The notes beneath the pieces were generated by a model. That model worked only from the letters and a program-made list of their open reading frames with translations, made no database searches and was not told the origin of the DNA. DNA of 64,000 nt. It comes from Phyto melanocephala (taxonomy: Eukaryota > Arthropoda > Insecta > Diptera > Rhinophoridae). Where the stretch lies: positions 43,244,701 through 43,308,700 of the forward strand of contig OW799235.1 of assembly GCA_941918925.1 (NCBI GenBank). Reading direction: 5' to 3'. This document shows positions 9,257 to 20,618 of the stretch, piece by piece (position 1 is the first letter of the stretch; each line of letters begins with the position of its first letter). The position numbers and the translations under genes were made by a program.

Positions 9257-10417
9257 ATGACTACTGCTAGTATATCTAGCATTGATGATGCCAGCGAAGA
9301 AAGTGAATGTGAATGGCAAACAATCAATAATACAAATAAACGTCGCCAATTAAACCCACCAGGAGCCTTTATAAGTAAACGTAAAGCAATAACAAATGAT
9401 ATACCAACTTGTTCAACAAACAGACTTGCTGTTCTAGATGATAAAAATACTGAAACTAATGCAGAGCATTATGCGATTGAACCTAGACCTCCCCCATTAT
9501 ACATACCTAAAGTTACTAACGTGAAAGACATGAATCAACGCTTTGCCAGTGTTATATCTCCCACACATTACTCTTACAAAGCACTCGGAGACGGCCAAAT
9601 CAGGGTAATGGTTAAAACCATTGACTCTTATAGAAAACTTGTTTCCTATCTTAAATCTAAAAATATAAGTTTCCATACTTTTCAACTCAAAAATGATAGG
9701 GCTTATAGAGTAGTTGTAAAGAATTTACATTATTCAACAAACACTAATGACATTAAGACATTTATTGAAAAATTTGGTCATAAAGTACGTAATATATCTA
9801 ATATAAAAAGTTATCTAACAAAAGAGTCACTTTCAATGTTCTTTGTTGATCTCGAACCTAAAGACAACAACAAAGAAATCTATAATCTAACACATATTAA
9901 CAATGCGATTGTTAATATAGAACCGCCACGTAAGACAAACAACATCCCCCAATGTCACCGCTGCCAACAATACGGGCACACAAAATCCTACTGTCATAAA
10001 CCTTATAAATGCGTTAAATGCGGAGGAAATCATATTACTGCTGAGTGTATAAAAAACCAAACTTCACCACCTAAATGTGCCAACTGCCAAGAGTCTCATC
10101 CTGCTAGTTATAGAGGTTGTATAGTCCATCAAGAACTAAAAAGAAAAATGCAAAACAAATTAACTAATTATCACCGTGGACAACCAATTCCAAACTCACA
10201 AAATGAAGATATATCCCATAAATATACAGATAATTTAAATCCACAAATGTCCCATAATATGTCTTACTCTGATGCTATAAAAGGCAATATTAAATCAAAT
10301 AATACCAGTGAAAGTTCCATTTTACAAAAAATTGAAACGCTCCTTACTAAACAAATGGAGATGACAAACACATTACTAAATACGATGTCTTTAATATGTA
10401 GTAAACTATGCCAATAG
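9257..10417 (+). CDS. Element C ORF1: gag-like nucleic-acid-binding protein
   Basis: The ORF has 386 intact codons. Residues of about 120-215 match the region before the zinc fingers in jockey ORF1 proteins (YRVVVKNLHYSTNTNDIK and following). Three knuckles follow: CHRCQQYGHTKSYC, CVKCGGNHITAEC and CANCQESHPASYRGC. The C-terminal region is polar and low in complexity. The family binds element RNA in ribonucleoprotein particles. Its stop codon overlaps the ORF2 start by 10 bp. The long A-rich stretch upstream (9130-9240) is the 5' UTR. Confidence 0.92.
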   Translation: MTTASISSIDDASEESECEWQTINNTNKRRQLNPPGAFISKRKAITNDIPTCSTNRLAVLDDKNTETNAEHYAIEPRPPPLYIPKVTNVKDMNQRFASVISPTHYSYKALGDGQIRVMVKTIDSYRKLVSYLKSKNISFHTFQLKNDRAYRVVVKNLHYSTNTNDIKTFIEKFGHKVRNISNIKSYLTKESLSMFFVDLEPKDNNKEIYNLTHINNAIVNIEPPRKTNNIPQCHRCQQYGHTKSYCHKPYKCVKCGGNHITAECIKNQTSPPKCANCQESHPASYRGCIVHQELKRKMQNKLTNYHRGQPIPNSQNEDISHKYTDNLNPQMSHNMSYSDAIKGNIKSNNTSESSILQKIETLLTKQMEMTNTLLNTMSLICSKLCQ

Positions 10418-13089
10418 ATTTAAGGGTAGCAACATGGAACGCTAACGGACTTATTAACCACATACAGGAAGTGGAAATATTTTTGAAAACAAATTTTATA
10501 GATATTTTACTAATCTCAGAAACTCACTTTACAAAGAAATCATTTTGCAAAATAAAAAACTTTGATTTAATTACCGCTAACCATCCAAACGAAAGAGCCC
10601 ACGGAGGTTCAGCTATCCTAATAAAATCAAATATTAAATACTCAACAGAAGAACATATAACCACAGAATACGTACAAGCTACTTTTATTAAAATAATATG
10701 TAACAATTCATTGGTCTCTATTTGCGCTGTTTATTTCCCCCACAACGTAAAATGCTTAGATTACGAAAATTTGTTTAATAAACTCGGTCCACGTTTTATA
10801 GTCGGTGGCGATTTTAACGCTAAACACCCTTGGTGGGGTTCACGTCTAATTAACCCAAAAGGGAGAGAACTACACAAATGCCTAATGAAGAACAATTTTT
10901 CTACTCTGTCTACAGGAAAACCAACATACTGGCCCACTGACCCGAGAAAAATCCCTGACCTATTAGACTTTTTTATTTATTTTGGAATACCAAGTAATAT
11001 GTTTGAGATCAAAGATAACTACGAATTAAGTTCTGACCATTCGCCAATAATACTTTCATACAATACTTATATCAAACAATTGCCAAAAATTTCAAAACTT
11101 ATTACAAATAAAACTGATATAGAATCTTTTTCGTACTGGGTAGATGCAAATATTAATCTAAACATTCCTATAGAAAACGGTTTCGAGTTGGATAATGCGG
11201 TGGAAAAATTCACAAACTTAATACACGAAGCTGCTTTAAGGTCAACGCCAGTAAAAAACTGTGGAAATAACCAATGTAATTTTAAAGTATCAATGGAAAC
11301 ACGTGAACTTATAAGACACAAAAGGCGACTAAGAAAAAATTGGCAAACAACAAGAAATCCGAACGACAAACGTTTACTTAACCAAGCAACAAAATTACTA
11401 AAACTTCATTTAGTTGAACTAAAAAATAAAACAATTAGTAAATTTTTTGATTCTCTAAATAACAATATTGATAATGATCACAAACTATGGAAAGTAACGA
11501 AATGTTTAAAACACCCAACAAAAAGACATCCACCTTTTAAAGATCTGAATGGTACATGGTGTAGATCAGACTCAAGCAAAGCTGATGCTTTTGCAAATTA
11601 TCTTTACAATGTATTTAATATACAGCCGCACGAAAATGTCCAACAAGATGATGATGTGTTACAATATCTCGAAGTTGCATGCCAAATGAGTTTGCCTGTT
11701 AGGCCGATCTCAACCTCAGAAATAAAGGATGAAATAAAGATGTTAAATGTTAAAAAATCTCCTGGGTATGATAATATAGATGCAAAGGTATTGAAAAACC
11801 TTACAAAAAAAGCAATAGTTCATCTCGCAAATATCTTTAATACCATACTAAGAATAAATCACTTCCCATCCCAATGGAAATGTGCCGAGATAATAATGAT
11901 TAGAAAACACAATAAGCCTGAAAATGAAATCTCATCATACAGACCAATTAGCTTGCTTAGCATTTTTTCAAAAATATTTGAAAAATTATTTTTAAAACGT
12001 TTATCCCCAATTTTAGAAAGATTAAAAATCGTACCCGATTACCAATTCGGTTTCAGGAAAAAACATGGAACAATAGAACAAATTCATCGAGTTGTAAATA
12101 CAATTAGAACATCTTTTGAAGAAAAAAAAAATTCTCAGCAGTTTTTCTAGATATAGAAAAAGCTTTTGACAGAGTCTGGCATAATGGTTTATTATATAAA
12201 ATAAAAACTCTTCTTCCATCTAGCTTCTATCATATCATCAAATCATACCTGCAAGATCGAACATTCTATGTAAAAATTAATGACGAAAAATCAGACATTA
12301 CTGATATCAGAGCGGGAGTTCCGCAAGGTAGTGTATTAAGTCCCATTCTTTTTTCTATATATACAGCTGACATGCCAATACTTGATGAAATACAAGTGTC
12401 AACGTATGCTGATGACACTGCAATACTGGCATCAAATGAATCTCCAATTATAGCTGCAAATCTAGTGCAAAATCAACTAATTATGATAAATACATGGTCA
12501 AAAAAATGGAAAATTACGGTTAACGTAGACAAATCAGCCCATGTTTTATTTACCTTAAGAAAAGGAGACTGCCCACCGTTGATGTTAAATAACATACCAA
12601 TCCCTAACAAAGACTGCATTAAGTATCTTGGTATACATTTAGATCGTCGATTAACATGGAAACAACACATAAAGTCTAAAAGACAACAATTAAACATTAA
12701 AAATAGAACCCTATACTGGTTACTAGGTGGTAAATCAAAACTAAGCATTGAAAACAAACTGAAGTTATATAAAGCTATTTTAAAACCTGTCTGGACATAC
12801 GGAATTGAACTCTGGGGAACTGCAAGTAATTCCAACCTCGAAATACTTCAAAGATACCAATCAAAAACTCTGAGACTAATTGCTCAAGCACCATGGTACA
12901 TAACCAACGAAGCAATTCATATCGACCTTCAAACACACAATAAAGGAGGTTATAAGAACATTCAGTGACAGATATTTATCTAGATTGGACAACCACGTCA
13001 ATACGTTAGCTATTTGTTTATTAGATGACACAGACAAAATAAAAAGACTTAAGAGACACCATGTCTTAGACCTACCATTTCGAAGATAA
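10408..13089 (+). pseudogene. Element C ORF2: endonuclease-reverse transcriptase, two frameshifts
   Basis: The AP-type endonuclease is complete: VATWNANGL at the start, ISETH, GGDFNAKHPWWG and SSDHSPI. Reverse transcriptase motifs follow: FRKKHGTIEQIH, FLDIEKAFDRVWH, GVPQGSVLSP and the catalytic YADD at 12405-12416. The frame breaks at the A-run 12121-12130 (stop at 12150), and RT resumes in another frame at about 12131. A second break near 12940 is followed by a C-terminus ending DLPFRR and a stop at 13087-13089, typical of jockey-type ends. Both breaks look like single-base indels. This copy cannot move by its own ORF2. Confidence 0.9.
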
Positions 13090-13426
13090 CGACTTACTTT
13101 TGAATTATGTGTATGTGTTTTAAATATATGTATATATGAATTTGTTTACCATATTACTATGTAAATATTACTAATAAATATTTCAACTAATTAATGTTAT
13201 GTAAATATGTATGTAAATAATTGTAATATTATAAATCTGTTATTATGTTTGTATTTCTGATATTATATTGTTATTTATTTACTGTGAAACAAAAGATAAT
13301 TCTGAACTTATATTTGTACTTATAAGAGTACATCTATTAATGTCAATTTATATATTTCTTCAAAATTGCTTATTATCTTAGGATAGATTGTAATTTAAAT
13401 AAATGCATTAAAAAAAAAAAAAAAAA
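13090..13426 (+). other. Element C 3' UTR and poly(A) tail
   Basis: AT-rich with no reading frame. AAATAAATGCATT precedes the terminal A-run (13410-13426). Nothing else is visible. Confidence 0.8.
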
Positions 13427-13438
13427 TTATTAGCTCTA

Positions 13439-13752
13439 GAATTTTCTTGAACTTCGGCTAATAATTTTTCATTATTAGCTCTAGAATTTTCTTGAGCTTC
13501 CTGGAATTTAATTTCCATCTTTTCCATCGTAGCAGCAAGCATCGTACTTAAATCCATGTTGTTTGTGGTTGCTCGAGTGGAAACTTCCATTTCTTCTTTT
13601 TCTTCAAACTCGTAACCATCAATGTCAATATTACGCCGCTTAAATTCATCTAGAAGCCTCTTCTGCAATTCTACTTTATTACCTGTTGTCGGCAATGCCA
13701 GCTTACTCAATTCTTTCTTGAGTTGTTCAACTTTAAGTTCCTCAAATTTCAT
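13439..13752 (-). pseudogene. gag: Element B gag, N-terminal part (SAP-like domain)
   Basis: It starts at ATG 13752 and runs in frame to the jockey insertion. The first 45 residues (VEQLKKELSKLALPTTGNK...LQKRLLDEFKRR) look like a SAP helix-extension-helix DNA-binding motif. An acidic stretch follows, then a 16-residue unit (ENSRANNEKLLAEVQ) repeated in tandem; the jockey element landed in a copy of this repeat. SAP domains in gag occur in some insect Ty3 elements, and a role in chromatin contact is inference. Confidence 0.8.
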
Positions 13753-13787
13753 GTCGGATTTTTATTTATTTTTTTTTTTTTAAATGC

Positions 13788-13806
13788 AATCCCACTTCTG
13801 ACACCA
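13788..13806 (-). promoter_or_regulatory. Primer-binding site of element B, tRNA-Leu type
   Basis: On the minus strand, TGGTGTCAGAAGTGGGATT follows the LTR after a 2-bp spacer. It is the complement of a tRNA 3' end reading AATCCCACTTCTGACA-CCA, which fits eukaryotic tRNA-Leu. The tRNA identity is from memory; the position supports the call. Confidence 0.75.
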
Positions 13807-13808
13807 GT

Positions 13809-14338
13809 TGTTACGTTTATACCTTTTATAAACGTTGGATTATTTCCTTTAAATAAACCTCTTGAGTTCTTTTATTGCAATCAAAAACAGATGAAATTTG
13901 TTATAAAATTAAGAGCACTTTATTTACTTAAACACACTCAAAGATTGCTTTAATATCACTTTACTTATTACACTTATGATTATACACTTTTATTATCAAA
14001 CACACTTTGATACGCACCTTACAAGCTCTACTGTAATACTGATCACGTTAGCTGTGTTGTTCGGCTATTTAAAATAACATAGTGGTGTTCGGTAACATTC
14101 GACAAAGTTCTCGTATGTACATTCTAGTACATTCGAAAACCGTTAAATTTAAATTACGACGTTAAGTAATAGGTAAGAATAATAGAAGTGCCTAAAAGTA
14201 TGCTACACATAACAACAAACATCATGTTCGAAAAACCAGCAAAATAAACTAATACAAATACAACTACAGTAACTTTAACTGCTACAACTAAAATAAATTA
14301 TAATGTAAATTAAGCTATTTAAAAATAAATCTGTAACA
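13809..14338 (-). mobile_element. 5' LTR of element B (530 bp)
   Basis: On the minus strand it starts TGTTACAG (14338) and ends CGTAACA (13809), giving a TGTTAC/GTAACA inverted terminus. It abuts the primer-binding site. The other LTR is outside the window, so the target duplication (expected ATAC or similar at 14339) cannot be tested. Confidence 0.8.
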
Positions 14339-15464
14339 ATACTTTGGAAAATTTTTGTTGTGAATTAAGCAATAAAGCGATAATCGTAACCGACAGAGGC
14401 TCAAACATGATTGCAGCATTCCGTTCATGTAACCACATATTTTGTATAAATCATTTGCTGAATAATACAGTGGAAAAATCTATTAAAGAAACTGAAGATC
14501 TCGCAGAGCTTTGCAACAAATGCATAAAGCTTGTAAAATATTTTGAAAAATCCGGTACTAATTCAAAGTTACCGACTACCTTGAAAAGTTTTTCACCTAC
14601 ACGCTGGAATACTTTTTTCTATTTGCTGCGATCAGTGGAAACAAACTGGGTTGATATTTGTTCCATTCTTCAAGAGAAAAATTAGATGGGTAGAATTAAT
14701 AATATTAATTTAAGTTCTATTACCGCAGTTTTAAAAGTTTTGAATACTTTTGAATAAACATCTAAAAAGTTGGAAGCCGAAAATTATCCAACGCTGCCTT
14801 GGGTACACATATATATCCATCGGCTGAAGAAAGTTTGTATTATTAACTAAGATGACATCGATATCATTAAGACTTTTAAGCAGAAATTAACCAAGTTTTT
14901 AAACGAAGTGGTAATAAAAAACCTCAAAATAATTCATAAAATCGCACTGTTTCTATTTCCGCCTACAAATAAACTCAAACAATTTACAGAAGAAGATAAA
15001 AATTATATGAAAATTGAATGCAAAAAGTTACTAAGAAGCTATGTGGAAAATATAAATAATGATATACCATGCACATCTCAAATTTCATCATTCAACTCGG
15101 AATTTCTTATAGACTTTTTCAAGAAACATCAGCATTAAATCCAGATGATAAGATAGAACAAGAACTTCGCCTCTATGAAAATAAGGATGTGACATTCCAT
15201 GACGATTTCGATGTTTTGAAGTGGTGGCATTATCACAAGGCAGAGTTTCCTTTTTTGTTTAAATTGAGTTGTAAGCTACTAGCCACTCCGGAAAGTAGTG
15301 CTTCATCGGAACGAACTTTTTCAATGGCGAGAAATCTCATTGCAGAAAAAAGATCTTCCATTGGAACTAATTCAGTTACAGTAAATAAAATAATGTTTCT
15401 GCATTCCAACATGAAAAAAACAATTGTATATGATGAAATAGAAAGAGTAACAGATAATATTTAA
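14339..15464 (+). pseudogene. hAT transposase remnant (element D), 5' part displaced
   Basis: Two frames belong to one gene. From 14344, ENFCCELSNKAIIVTDRGSNMIAAF contains the catalytic Asp region of hAT transposases and FSPTRWNTFF the following conserved block. From 15165, WWHYHKAEFPFLF and ATPESSASSERTFSMA are the hAT C-terminal dimerisation domain, with stop at 15462-15464. Between them (14690-15068) are stops and frameshifts. Element B inserted into this gene, so the N-terminal half lies beyond B, outside the window. No terminal inverted repeat could be identified. Confidence 0.85.
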
Positions 15465-15743
15465 TTTGCCTCCACTTTTAACAAGTATATGCGCTACCTA
15501 TACCTTATTTGTATGTTAAGTTTAGCGCCTCTTATTTTCAAAAAAAAAATGTCACTAACCTTTTATAAACCCGTTTTAGTTTTTGTAAATAAGGCCGTAA
15601 TATTTTTTTAATTAATTTTAATTACTTAAAACTGAATTGATTTCATTTAATAAATAGAAGCCCTTGTTTTAAAAACGCATCGCATTTTTAATAGGAGTTT
15701 AACCCAGGTTGTACAAATTTTGTGTTTAATATTTAATAAGTAA

Positions 15744-16264
15744 AGGCCTAACTATATTATGCTTTTGCTGGCTTAAGCAAATGTGCGGATACACAAAATT
15801 AAATGTATGCAACTATATTGTACTTAAGAAACTTTTCGTCAAGTTTCGTCAAGTGTCATTTGCTTAAGCAAACTGCGAATCTGATCGTACTTTGCTTACG
15901 AAAATAGATTTTAATTTGATATGTACACACTGTTGCATTATTTAGCACTTTTTTTATTAATGTTGTCGTTTGTTTTTTTAAATTAGTGAAAAAATGTATA
16001 AATTTAATAGTTTATAGTAAAATATTTTTACATTTTACACATTAAATAATAATTTTGTGACAATATCAATATATTTAGGATATACAGAAATAAAACAGCT
16101 TTTGCAAAAGTACAAATATTTGCAACTAATCATAGTAAGTATTTAAGTTTAAAAAGTACAATATATCCACCGACAAGTCTTCAAAAATTTGCTTAAGCAT
16201 TTGAGACTTTTCGTTGGTTTTTGACATTAGCTTAAGCCAGCAAAAGCATAATATAGTTAGGCCT
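15744..16264. mobile_element. PIF/Harbinger-type MITE, 521 bp
   Basis: A perfect 35-bp terminal inverted repeat starts AGGCCTAACTATATTATGC and is mirrored at the right end. It is flanked on both sides by TAA, the 3-bp duplication typical of PIF/Harbinger. The motif TTGCTTAAGCAAA recurs several times just inside the ends. No coding capacity. The ends do not match element F. Confidence 0.88.
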
Positions 16265-16780
16265 TAACGCTTTTTTACGAATATATGTAATACAACAACT
16301 ATAGTAAATAAAAAAGCATTTTAGCTAACAACTATAACATAAAGATTGCTAAAATTGATACACATCTAGTCATTTTTTAGAAAAAAAGGAAGTTAAAAAT
16401 TTACTTGTACATATATGAAAAATATTTAGGCTAAATTACACAAAAATTTTCTAATTATCAATAGTCTAAGAAATAAATTTTTGTCTAATTTTTGGGTAAT
16501 TAAACAAATTTCAGCATTGCTGTGTAATACTACAAGAACCACATGAAATGAACATAAATTTATAGGTACTTCTTTTTCGTTGTACCCATTTTTATATGTT
16601 CCTTTTTTTCGGAACATATTTTATCTTTGGCTTCTGCATGTTAGTATTTATAAAAACAACAATTACTTATCTTCACTGTTTGAGCGTTAAGCAAGAGAGC
16701 AAATAAATACTATATTCGACAGCAAGTTTCACATGTAAAGAAAAAAGTTACTCGTTGCAGACCTCTAGTATGTACATATT
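16265..16780. other. AT-rich spacer, no feature recognised
   Basis: Only short random frames are present. No repeat or terminal repeat was found by eye. Confidence 0.5.
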
Positions 16781-17066
16781 TCATATGAGATAAATGGTGA
16801 TATAAACAATTGTTGTTGAGTGACTACACGTTGTAAAGAGTATATAAGATTCGGCATGGCCGAATATAGCACTCTTGTTTGTTTTTATTTCTTTTTTATT
16901 TTTGGTTTCTCAACAAAAACTTGCTCGTACTTGCCGAGTACAGGCAAGTGTGTACTCGAATAAGAGCAAGTTTCTTCCTCTTAACCCGACCTTACCCCTT
17001 TTGACTATAAACACAAGACTTGTGCAAGTCTCTTGCGCAAGTGACTTGCCTAGTGCGAAAGGGGTT
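16780..17066 (+). mobile_element. Right half of composite CCCCTTTCGC-type element carrying a DINE-like 3' end
   Basis: 16780-16876 is the 3' end of the DINE-like repeat, including the ATTCGGCATGGCCGAAT hairpin. It continues into a segment (GGTTTCTCAACAAAAACTTG...) that ends CTTGCCTAGTGCGAAAGGGG. The same junction occurs at 48080-48340 inside element P1, where the left end CCCCTTTCGCATTGGGCAAG is also present. Since both copies share the DINE insertion, the composite moved as one unit. The left half is missing here. Confidence 0.65.
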
Positions 17067-17472
17067 TAACTTAAATGTCAAATTTTGTATATGTATGTGT
17101 ATATATTGTGTACGTATAAAAAAACACGCACACACTTTTGCTTTTTGACATTTAAGTCGTCGTTTTCCAACAACAAAATGCATGTAGAATTTTGTTGTTG
17201 CAGAACTGAGGCTACCTGTACCATGGTTTTAATTGTGTTAGTAAAAAATCTTGTGCATGTGTTAGTTTCAGTCATTAATTTCTTGTAGGCATGGTATAAT
17301 CATCAGGTAGCCTCAGTTCTGCAACAGCAAAATTCTAAATGTATTTTGTTGCTGGAAAACGACGACTTACATGTCAAAAAGCAAATGTGTGTGCGTGTTT
17401 TTTTGGCGGTAGAATATATAAGTACACAATATATACACATACATAAACAAAATTTGACATCTTAGTTAAACC
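17066..17472. repeat. Foldback: about 155-bp inverted arms with 85-bp centre
   Basis: The arm at 17066-17218 (TTTAACTTAAATGTCAAATT... to GAGGCTACCTG) is inverted at 17304-17472, with scattered mismatches. The centre is bounded by TACCATGG and GGCATGGTA, a shorter inner inversion. The inner-end motif GAGGCTACCTG recurs at about 17514, next to another TACCATG. It could form a long hairpin RNA or cruciform. No target duplication or gene was identified. Confidence 0.8.
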
Positions 17473-18209
17473 TTAAGGTAGAGAAAAAAAAAATCAGCTG
17501 TTTTAGTGAGGCTACCTGATAATTGTACCATGCTTGTAGGGAATACAACATAAATGCACCACCGAAAATGTGTCAAGAATCTATTAAATTGAATGGCAAT
17601 AACGCTGGAAAAATCAAAGGGCTTTTTATATTATGCCCCAAAAACTAAATAAATAATTATGAAAATTTTTGTTTTTTGTAAATAAAACTAATTGAGGAAT
17701 TATAATGTTTTTGAAAGAAAAAAATTTAACGAAAAAGAAACAAAAAAAATAATTAAACCAAAAACAAAGTTTTAAAAATTGCTTTTGTTTATCATACAAT
17801 TCTTAATTAAAAAAAAAACACGTGAGCATTTAAATTTCTCTTTAAAAACGGCAAATTTTGCATGATAAACAAAACCCAATATTTTACATGTATATTTTCA
17901 CTTTTTCGACGCGTTTTTCAAAATAGCCACCATTATTATTTATGTAAATATTTTACACGATAATTAACAGTGAATAATACTCAGTTCATATTACTACAAC
18001 AATATAAACAAATAACAACCATATTAAGCTTTTTAAGATTGTTATAAAAAAATATATCTTTATAAATTTTTTTTTTTAAGTTTCCTAGAAGTATAATTTA
18101 AGAAATATGATTGTAAAGAAAAACGGCCAGAATGTTTTAATTCATATTAAACACTTTATCATGTTTTAATTTCATATGGAATACGGAATATTGTGGTGTA
18201 TATCGCAAC
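17473..18209. other. AT-rich spacer, no feature recognised
   Basis: Very AT-rich, with A and T runs. No coding frame or terminal repeats are visible. Confidence 0.5.
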
Positions 18210-18820
18210 TGATCAACAAGAGGTATTAACTTAAAATTTTTGATATTTCACTTTTTGCAAGGAATCAACTAACAACATCTATATGTATCTACTGTAGTAT
18301 TCAAAGTATTACGACAACTCTGTCATCTCTAAAACAATATCTGAGACCATTTCCGTGATGGTGTAGTGACTACCTTTATATCAACAAAAAGGTATTATTT
18401 TGAGTTAATAGAAAAGTCAAAATAGAAATACATCGTGTATTTTCACAAAAAAGGTATTATTTTGATTTGAGCCTTTATTCAAGTTCAAAATAATCAAATT
18501 GTTTTATTTAAATTTGATTGTAAATCGAGTTAATACTCTTTTGTTGAAAAAAAAAAAATTTCGGAACTCTATTTAAATTTTATCTAATGGGTCTCAACTC
18601 AAAATAATACAAAAAAAAAATATCGAGAAATTTCAGACAACTGGTATTAACTCAAAAACGAATTTTTTTTTGGCAATAATTGTATTGAATATATTTTCTA
18701 ATGAAACTTGCTTACTATGATGTATTCGGATTTTCAAATTCTCTTAAAATGTAACCACAAACAGTTTTTCAGCTCTACTGAAAATTTTAAAATTTTGACT
18801 TAAAACCCTCTTGTTGATCA
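18210..18820. mobile_element. Candidate MITE with TGATCAACAAGAG ends
   Basis: TGATCAACAAGAG at 18210-18222 is inverted at 18808-18820. The similarity continues loosely inward (GTATTAACTTAAAA against GTTTTAAGTC). A related internal motif, TCAACAAAAAGGTATTA, occurs in both orientations near 18376, 18445, 18530 and 18640. No clear target duplication is seen, so the superfamily is unknown. Confidence 0.5.
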
Positions 18821-19201
18821 AGTCAATAACTAATTATAATACCCTCTATATTTCATAATTGAATTTATAAAATTGTAACGCCACACAGAGGAGTATTTGG
18901 CCTGAAAAACTGGCCAAAATTATTAAACGTGTTTTTTGAATTAAAAGTTCTAGTTTTTTGATAGTTTTAGGTGTAGTATGATATAAGAAATCTAGTAGCA
19001 GATTTTGAAAAAATTACACTGCGAAACAAAAGTACACTGCGCAAAAAAAAATTTTTTTGTCTCCTAGAAATAAAAGTATATGGACTTTATGGATTTTGAT
19101 GCCCTTAATTCTAATCTATTTTCCGTTTTTCTCTAGAACGTAAAGATTTTCTTTTAAAGACGTGGCATATTTCACCCCCTTAATCGTTGTGTTGCCTAAA
19201 A

Positions 19202-19392
19202 TAAAAGTTGATTTCAACCAACACACGGACAGACGGGCAGACGGACAGACGGTCAGGGCTTAATCGACTCCTCTATTCATAAGCTTTCAGAAAATATATA
19301 CTTTATGGGGTCGGAAATGAAAATTGTAGAAATTACAAACGGAATGACAAAGCTATATATACCCTTGTGCACCACAGGTGAAGGGTATAAAA
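19202..19392 (-). mobile_element. DINE-1-like (Helentron) 5' fragment, inverted
   Basis: The reverse complement reads ATACCCTTCACCTGTGGTGC, then the TTCCGACCCCATAAAG core and the GTCCGTCTGTCCGTCTG run. It is an inverted partner of the copy starting at 19613, giving head-to-head arms of about 190 bp separated by 220 bp. Confidence 0.8.
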
Positions 19393-19612
19393 ATTACATA
19401 ACCAAAAAGTTAAAGTTTTTAAGATTTTTCCAAAAGCCACATTCCTAATGTATAAATAGTAAAAGTCAATTAACAAATGTTGATTTTAAAGGTTTAAACT
19501 CATTCTTGACATACTGTATGTACATGCATACATATGGTTTACGGTCTAATTAAAAAAAATTAAAAATTGTAAGGCTCTTATAGACAGTATTTTTTTTTTT
19601 ATGAAAAAAGGC

Positions 19613-20350
19613 TTTTTTATACCCTTCACCTGTGGTGCACAAGGGTATATATAGGTTTGTCATTCCGTTTGTAATTTCTACAATTTTCATTTCCGACCCC
19701 ATAAAGTATATATTTTCTGAAAGCTTATGAATAGAGAAGTCGATTAAGCCCTGACCGTTTGTCCGTCTGTCCGTCTGCCCGTCTGTCCGTGTGTTGGTTG
19801 AAATCAACTTTTAGAAGCAACTATATGTTCCTCAGATCTGTATATGGTATCAATCTCTTGGAAATATCCAGGAATGAATCGCTATTGAAATTCAGCACAA
19901 TCGCCCCATAACTTTCTGAGATATGAGGAAAAAACCACGACCACCTCGTTTTTTTTCACAATTACAACAACAACATACATACATACATACATGTAAAAAA
20001 CATACCAAACAAAAAAAATTACAAAAAAAAAATATTAAAAATAATAAAAAAAACTCAAAAAAAAATTTTAAACAAATTTAAAAAAATTTTTAAAAATTTT
20101 TCTAAAAAAATTATTTAAAAAAATTTTAAAAAAATATAAAAAAAATAATAAAATATAAATAATATATTAAATAAAATAAAATTTTTTTGGCTCAGCTGGG
20201 ATTCGATGCCACATTTATTCTAACGTGTACGTATGCACGTATTTTATATGGGATGAATGGTGATACAAACAATTGTTATTGCATGACTACACGTTGTGAA
20301 GGGTATATAAGATTCGGCACGGCCGAATATAGCACTGTTACTTGTTTTAT
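19613..20350 (+). mobile_element. DINE-1-like (Helentron) copy with inverted middle
   Basis: The 5' end (TATACCCTTCACCTGTGG), core, (CATA)n run, AT-rich middle and 3' end (GTGAAGGGTATATAAG followed by the TTCGGCACGGCCGAA hairpin) are all present. The tRNA-like segment reads GGCTCAGCTGGGATTCGATG at 20191, the reverse of its orientation and on the opposite side of the AT tract relative to the copies near 34120 and 62020. It inserted into the repeated segment that is uninterrupted at 26990. Confidence 0.8.
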
Positions 20351-20398
20351 TTATTTATTTAATTTATTGTCTATAGATTATAAATCCTTACAGACTAA

Positions 20399-20618
20399 GG
20401 GCCAATATTACAACTTGCCTTTAGTTAAAGGCAGAATTTTGACGGACCGATAAATAGCTTTGCATTTTAAATCCTTCATTTATTATTTTTTTATCCATTA
20501 AATATTATTATTTTTAATAATAATAGTAATAAAAAAATGGAAGTTATGATAATGCAAAACTATTTACTGGGCGGACAAAAACCTACCTTTAACTAAAGGC
20601 AAGTTGTAATAATGGCCC
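20399..20618. mobile_element. PIF/Harbinger-type MITE, family GGGCCA..., copy a (220 bp)
   Basis: The ends begin GGGCCAATATTACAACTTGC and are mirrored at 20584-20618. TAA flanks both sides (20396-20398 and 20619-20621). Two further copies lie inside X1 (33067-33246) and X2 (40387-40509). Confidence 0.88.

Larger units (their letters stand above)
8930..13426 (+). mobile_element. Jockey-clade non-LTR retrotransposon C, full length
   Basis: It starts CAGTCG immediately after the target duplication and ends in an A-tract (13410-13426). It carries ORF1 with three CCHC-type knuckles and ORF2 with endonuclease and reverse transcriptase, the order of jockey/I-type elements. An initiator and a DPE motif at the extreme 5' end mean it is not 5'-truncated. 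ORF2 has two frameshifts, so it is dead. It is inserted antisense in the gag of element B. Confidence 0.93.
4214..14338 (-). mobile_element. Ty3/gypsy element B, minus strand, interrupted by A and C
   Basis: Reading on the minus strand, the order is 5' LTR (14338-13809), tRNA-Leu-type primer site, gag (split), pol, and then the insertion point of element A. Its 3' LTR must lie beyond element A, left of base 1. It is flanked at 14339 by a hAT transposase gene, into which it inserted. Pol is intact, so the element was probably young when A and C landed in it. No env-like frame is visible. Confidence 0.85.

Noticed and set aside
9118..9349. Minus-strand Phe-rich frames at the jockey 5' end
   Set aside because: They come from poly(A) runs in the 5' UTR and have no coding signal.
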